From NCBI GenBank assembly GCA_947497185.1, contig CANMFL010000006.1, forward strand, positions 62,001 through 126,000: DNA of 64,000 bases, given 5' to 3'. The DNA is from an uncultured Paracoccaceae bacterium. Its GTDB lineage: Bacteria; Pseudomonadota; Alphaproteobacteria; Rhodobacterales; Rhodobacteraceae. This document shows, one piece after another, positions 60,446 to 64,000 of this stretch. The position numbers and the translations under genes are program-made. The notes beneath the pieces were generated by a model. The model was given only the letters and a program-made list of their open reading frames with translations, did no database searches and was not told the DNA's origin. Positions within the stretch are counted from its first letter, which is position 1, and each line of letters begins with the position of its first letter.

Positions 60446-61584
60446 CAGCGCGGCTTATGCACATGGGCGCTCTGGACCATGCCAAACGCGATTAACAAAA
60501 CGATCATCGCTGATCCTCCATAACTGACAAGCGGTAAGGGAACGCCGACAACTGGCGCGAGACCTGTAACCATGGCCATATTTACGGCAAAGAATAAAAA
60601 GAACGTCATTGACACACCTAGCGTAAGCAACGCGGCAAAGCGGTCTTTGTTTGTGATCGCCGATGCAACGCAGAAAAACACAATCAGCACGTAAAGCACC
60701 AGCAACGACGTCGCCCCGACAAAGCCGAATTCCTCGGCCAACGTCGTAAAGATAAAGTCGGTGTGTTTTTCCGGCAAAAAGTTCAAACGGCTCTGTGTGC
60801 CTTGCATAAATCCACGGCCCGTCCAGCCGCCCGATCCCAATGCAATCTTGGCCTGCGTGATGTGATAACCCGCGCCCAATGGATCGTTCGCAGGGTCCAA
60901 AAACGTATCAATGCGGCGGTATTGGTAATCCTTCAGAATCTGCCATGGTGTGCCTTTCGACTCGATCACAGCAACAATCGTGCCGATGCCTGCGGCTAGC
61001 ACAGTCGCGAAATAGGCCCAATGCACCCCCGCCACAAACATCACCGTAGCCCCGCCCATAATCAACAGCAGCGATGTGCCCAAATCCGGTTGGTTCAAAA
61101 CAAAATACGTCGGCAGCAGGATGAAAAATACAGGCAGCATCACCCAGAATGGCCGCGACGTTTTGCTCGTCGGCAACCAGTCGTAATAGGCGGCTAGGAA
61201 CATCACCAGCGTGATTTTCATCAACTCCGAAGGCTGCAAATCCATCGGCCCCAGATCAAGCCAACGCTGCGACCCGTTCCGCTCAACGCCCACCAATTCC
61301 ACGGCGAGAAGCAACAGCACAGACACGCCATACGCGAGGCCCGCCATGTTGCGCCAAAACCAAATCGGCACCATCGCGACGATCAACATCAGCACCATAC
61401 CAAGGCCAAAGCGCTTGATCTGCGGCTCCATCCAAGGCGTGGCCGAGCCGCCAGCAACCGAGAACAGCATGATGAAACCAGCACAAGACACCGCCGTCAG
61501 CAGCAGGATCACGGGCCAGTTCAGGTAAAGCAATTTGCGCAGACCGGTGGGGACATACTTGGCGTTATACTCAAGATAACTCAT
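60445..61584 (-). CDS. rodA: Rod shape-determining protein RodA
   Basis: 379 aa SEDS-family peptidoglycan glycosyltransferase working with PBP2 for lateral wall synthesis. About ten transmembrane helices; family blocks GSQRWLDLGPMDLQPSELMK (about 97-116), FLQPDLGT-type LNQPDLGTSLLLIMGGATVMF near 158-178, YHITQAKIALGSGGWTGRGFMQGTQ near 245-270 and PLPLVSYGGSAMIVLLIAFG near 350-370. Overlaps the PBP2 gene by 4 nt. Confidence 0.95.
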   Translation of the reverse strand: MSYLEYNAKYVPTGLRKLLYLNWPVILLLTAVSCAGFIMLFSVAGGSATPWMEPQIKRFGLGMVLMLIVAMVPIWFWRNMAGLAYGVSVLLLLAVELVGVERNGSQRWLDLGPMDLQPSELMKITLVMFLAAYYDWLPTSKTSRPFWVMLPVFFILLPTYFVLNQPDLGTSLLLIMGGATVMFVAGVHWAYFATVLAAGIGTIVAVIESKGTPWQILKDYQYRRIDTFLDPANDPLGAGYHITQAKIALGSGGWTGRGFMQGTQSRLNFLPEKHTDFIFTTLAEEFGFVGATSLLVLYVLIVFFCVASAITNKDRFAALLTLGVSMTFFLFFAVNMAMVTGLAPVVGVPLPLVSYGGSAMIVLLIAFGMVQSAHVHKPR

Positions 61585-63527
61585 GCACGGTCGCCCTTGG
61601 CACGTGGCGTAATCGAGGCCAGCTTTTCAGAAATCCGCTCCTGTTGATCGGCAATCCGACCGCGCACATTCGACGGATATGCGGCCAGCGGCGGGGTGCC
61701 ACCATACAGCGCTTGTAACGTGATATCGCGGCCAATCGGGGCTGCGGCGGTCGAGCCACCACCGCCATGTTCCACAACAACAGCCACGGCAAAACGCGGG
61801 TTCTCAACAGGGGCAAAGTCCACGAATAACGCATGATCGCGCCGTTCCCACGGCAGATCGGCGTTGCTGGTCACACCGCGCGCACGTTCGTCGGCCGTAA
61901 TCCGACGCACCTGCGACGTGCCCGTTTTCCCAGCCATTTGATATTCCGGCGTGACAATGCGTGACCGATAACCTGTGCCGCGTGAATGGTTTGTCACAGC
62001 GCCCATCGCGGCCCTGATCCGGCGCAACAGGTTTTCGTTCACACCCAGCGGGGCACCCGACCCTGACGCCGTTTCCACCCCATCAATAGCACGGATCAAG
62101 CGCGGCTCAATCGCGCGTCCCGTTGCCAAACGAGCCGTCATAATCGCCAGTTGCAGCGGCGATGACAGCACATAGCCCTGTCCAATCGACGCGTTCACGG
62201 TATCGCCAATCCGCCAATCTTCGCCGCGCACGCGAGCTTTCCACTCCTTATCAGGGGCAAGGCCCGCAACCACAGCTGAGACCGGCAAATCATGCTTAAC
62301 GCCAAGCCCGAAACGCCGCGCCATTTCGGCCATCTTATCAATGCCGACACGTTGCGAAATCTCGTAATAATAACAGTCGCAGGATTGCTTCAGGCTTTCG
62401 TGCAGGTTGATATTCCCGTGCCCGCCACGTTTCCAACAGTGGAACCGCGTGCCGTAAACATCTGTATACCCTGGACAATAGACGGTTTCATCAACGCCGA
62501 TGACACCTTCTTCCAATGCAGCCAGGGCCGTGACCATCTTGAACGTCGAACCGGGGGGATACGCACCTTGCACAGCTTTTGCAGCCAGCGGACGGTATTT
62601 GTTTTCGTTAAGATCGGTCCAGTCTTTCACCGAAATACCGCGCACAAACAGGTTCGGGTCAAACGTCGGGGCAGAGGCAATCGCCCGCAAATCCCCGTCT
62701 TCCAGATCAATCACAACCGCACCAGCACTTTCGCCATCAAGGCGGGCCTGCACGTAGCTCTGCAGATCAGCATCAATCGTCAGTTGCACGTCCTGACCGG
62801 ACACACCCTGCTGCCGATCAAGTTCGCGCATCACGCGCCCAATCGCATTCACTTCGATGCGTTTGGTGCCAGCAGAGCCTCGCAAGGTGTGTTCCATTTT
62901 GTTCTCAACACCGGTTTTGCCGATTTGGAACTTTGGAATCTGCAAAAGCGGGTCTTGATCGTCAATTTTGCTAAGATCATAGTCGCTGACCGGACCAACA
63001 TATCCCGTAACGTGGCCCAATTCAGCGCCCCACGGATACACGCGGCTCAGCCCCACTTCGGCGGTGATACCGGGCAGGGCGGGGGCGTTGATGTTGATCT
63101 TCGCCATATCTTCCCACGACAAGCGATCCGCAATCGTGACCTGCACAAAAGGCGAGCGTTTAAAAATGTCTTCTTTCGCCTTCGCAATTGTGTCCTCGGG
63201 GATATCAACGATAGTTAGCAATTTGGCTAACACTTCATCAACGTCACCCGCATCCTCGCGCACCATCACAACACGGTAGTTTTGTTCGTTATCCGCGATG
63301 GCCTTGCCGTTGCGATCGAAAACAAGACCACGGGCGGGCGGGATCAGACGGATGTTGATCCGGTTTTCCTCAGCCAGCAGGCGAAATTGATCGGCTTGCT
63401 CGACCTGCATCGACTGCAACCTGATCGCCAGTGCTGCGACGACAGACATCTGCACTCCACCCATAAGCATGGCGCGGCGGCTCATTTTACGGGTGGACCG
63501 GCCACCATCTTTTGCGGGCTTCTTCAT
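61581..63527 (-). CDS. mrdA: Penicillin-binding protein 2 (MrdA)
   Basis: Transpeptidase partner of RodA, 648 aa. N-terminal membrane anchor about 20-45 (MGGVQMSVVAALAIRL), non-catalytic dimerisation domain with VYPWGAELGHVTGYVGPV, then the transpeptidase domain: S-x-x-K in PPGSTFKMV (about 327), S-x-D in KQSCDCYYY (about 385) and KTG in MAGKTGTSQ (about 530). All three motifs are intact. Overlaps rodA and mreD, each by 4 nt. Confidence 0.95.
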   Translation of the reverse strand: MKKPAKDGGRSTRKMSRRAMLMGGVQMSVVAALAIRLQSMQVEQADQFRLLAEENRINIRLIPPARGLVFDRNGKAIADNEQNYRVVMVREDAGDVDEVLAKLLTIVDIPEDTIAKAKEDIFKRSPFVQVTIADRLSWEDMAKININAPALPGITAEVGLSRVYPWGAELGHVTGYVGPVSDYDLSKIDDQDPLLQIPKFQIGKTGVENKMEHTLRGSAGTKRIEVNAIGRVMRELDRQQGVSGQDVQLTIDADLQSYVQARLDGESAGAVVIDLEDGDLRAIASAPTFDPNLFVRGISVKDWTDLNENKYRPLAAKAVQGAYPPGSTFKMVTALAALEEGVIGVDETVYCPGYTDVYGTRFHCWKRGGHGNINLHESLKQSCDCYYYEISQRVGIDKMAEMARRFGLGVKHDLPVSAVVAGLAPDKEWKARVRGEDWRIGDTVNASIGQGYVLSSPLQLAIMTARLATGRAIEPRLIRAIDGVETASGSGAPLGVNENLLRRIRAAMGAVTNHSRGTGYRSRIVTPEYQMAGKTGTSQVRRITADERARGVTSNADLPWERRDHALFVDFAPVENPRFAVAVVVEHGGGGSTAAAPIGRDITLQALYGGTPPLAAYPSNVRGRIADQQERISEKLASITPRAKGDRA

Positions 63528-64000
63528 AGGCGATGTCCCAAGCTATCGGTTTGTCCCGGCGCGGGGCGCGTTACACCAAAGATAAAGTGCGCGATCACAA
63601 CAACAAGCGGGTATATCAGGATTGTCATCATCATTTGGATCAACGTCAAACCCAAAGGCGGCTGCGGCGTCATCACAATCGCGAGTGCAAGACGGTACAC
63701 CAGCGTAATCATCACGACACCCACAGCAACCGTACCCCATTCCAGCATCAGCGGCATATTCCGCATTTTGCGCGCACGTCCGCGCAGCATTTCGGTCCCG
63801 ATAATCATTAATCCGGCCCACAACCCTGGCGGGCGTTGGAACAAAATATCGGCCAGCAAAAATAGTGCCGCAATCAAAATCACAGGGGCAAAGTCAGGAC
63901 GCCGCACAGCCCAAGCAAGCGTAACAGTCAGCATGAAATCAGGCGCGGGCCAGCTGTCCGGTCTTGTATCTAGCGGTAATAATTGGACAAAAATGATCGC
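63524..64000 (-). CDS. mreD: Rod shape-determining protein MreD, 5' end beyond the window
   Basis: Membrane protein of the elongasome. The frame is open to the right edge: it continues from ATG 63934 upstream as FVQLLPLDTRPDSWPAPDF, a standard MreD first loop, so ATG 63934 is internal and the true start lies outside. About 158 residues visible, four helices, basic loop RGRARKMRNMP. Followed by mrdA and rodA; mreB and mreC should lie beyond the edge. Confidence 0.9.
   Translation of the reverse strand, partial: AIIFVQLLPLDTRPDSWPAPDFMLTVTLAWAVRRPDFAPVILIAALFLLADILFQRPPGLWAGLMIIGTEMLRGRARKMRNMPLMLEWGTVAVGVVMITLVYRLALAIVMTPQPPLGLTLIQMMMTILIYPLVVVIAHFIFGVTRPAPGQTDSLGHRL

Noticed and set aside
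1..64000. CRISPR arrays, rRNA genes, complete insertion sequences
   Set aside because: No regularly spaced direct repeats with unique spacers, no rRNA sequence, and no transposase frame with terminal inverted repeats was seen. The only tandem repeat is the 16-bp unit in the integrase.

Overview
The window looks like chromosomal DNA of a marine Rhodobacteraceae (Roseobacter group, Alphaproteobacteria). Supporting signs are the urtABCDE urea transporter, an RpoE-ChrR singlet-oxygen sigma/anti-sigma pair beside its lipid-modification operon, PurU, a DUF6525 protein, matAB malonate genes next to a TRAP transporter, an mreD-mrdA-rodA cell-shape operon and the moderate GC content. No taxonomic marker such as 16S rRNA is present, so genus is not assigned.

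Layout. 1-7.8 kb: 3' end of dnaE2 (error-prone polymerase), then the complete urea ABC transporter urtA-urtB-urtC-urtD-urtE on the + strand. 7.8-13.5 kb: chrR and rpoE on the - strand, divergent from an operon of FAD oxidase/desaturase-like protein, DUF1365, cyclopropane-fatty-acid-type methyltransferase, SDR and DUF2177. Two back-to-back sigma-E-like promoters lie between them. 13.7-16.8 kb: purU, a hemolysin III family membrane protein, an SH3 lipoprotein and a DUF808 membrane protein. 16.9-26.8 kb: a catabolic block. A - strand operon (FAH hydrolase, nitroreductase, OsmC, TRAP dctPQM, intradiol dioxygenase) faces yciI-gntR and matA-matB. The same palindrome AATATCGATATT occurs in the divergent promoter and in front of matA, so one GntR regulator probably controls all of it.

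26.8-32.6 kb: a lipid A-type acyltransferase, a Zur-type zinc-starvation unit (42-bp palindrome, zinT, COG0523 GTPase, DUF6525), a DUF1275 membrane protein, and a divergent ParD-like/methionine aminopeptidase pair with three 11-bp-phased GTATAT repeats between them. 32.6-48.0 kb: an accessory region rich in small regulators (three LysR, one TetR, one MarR), each beside redox or electrophile-handling enzymes. It includes a LysR-controlled CmcJ-like/SDR/2OG-Fe oxygenase/quinone reductase cluster whose product or substrate I cannot name, and a TetR-isochorismatase-pirin-FMN reductase set with matching palindromes at both promoters. 48.2-51.9 kb: a YehZYXW-type glycine betaine/choline ABC transporter. 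52.1-54.2 kb: a frameshifted tyrosine integrase, carrying a 3 x 16-bp tandem repeat, abutting the 3' end of tRNA-Gln(UUG). This is the signature of an integrated or decayed island.

54.2-64 kb is core-like again: MscS channel with BON domain, KpsE/KpsT-like capsule export proteins, a uracil-DNA glycosylase family protein, SseB-like protein, GhrA, RodA, PBP2 and the start-less part of MreD running off the right edge. Several intergenic perfect stem-loops act as probable terminators or intercistronic processing sites. The most interesting undescribed candidates are the GntR/AATATCGATATT regulon, the LysR-CmcJ-2OG oxygenase cluster and the ParD-like/MetAP module. All functional assignments come from reading the translated sequences; no database search was run.
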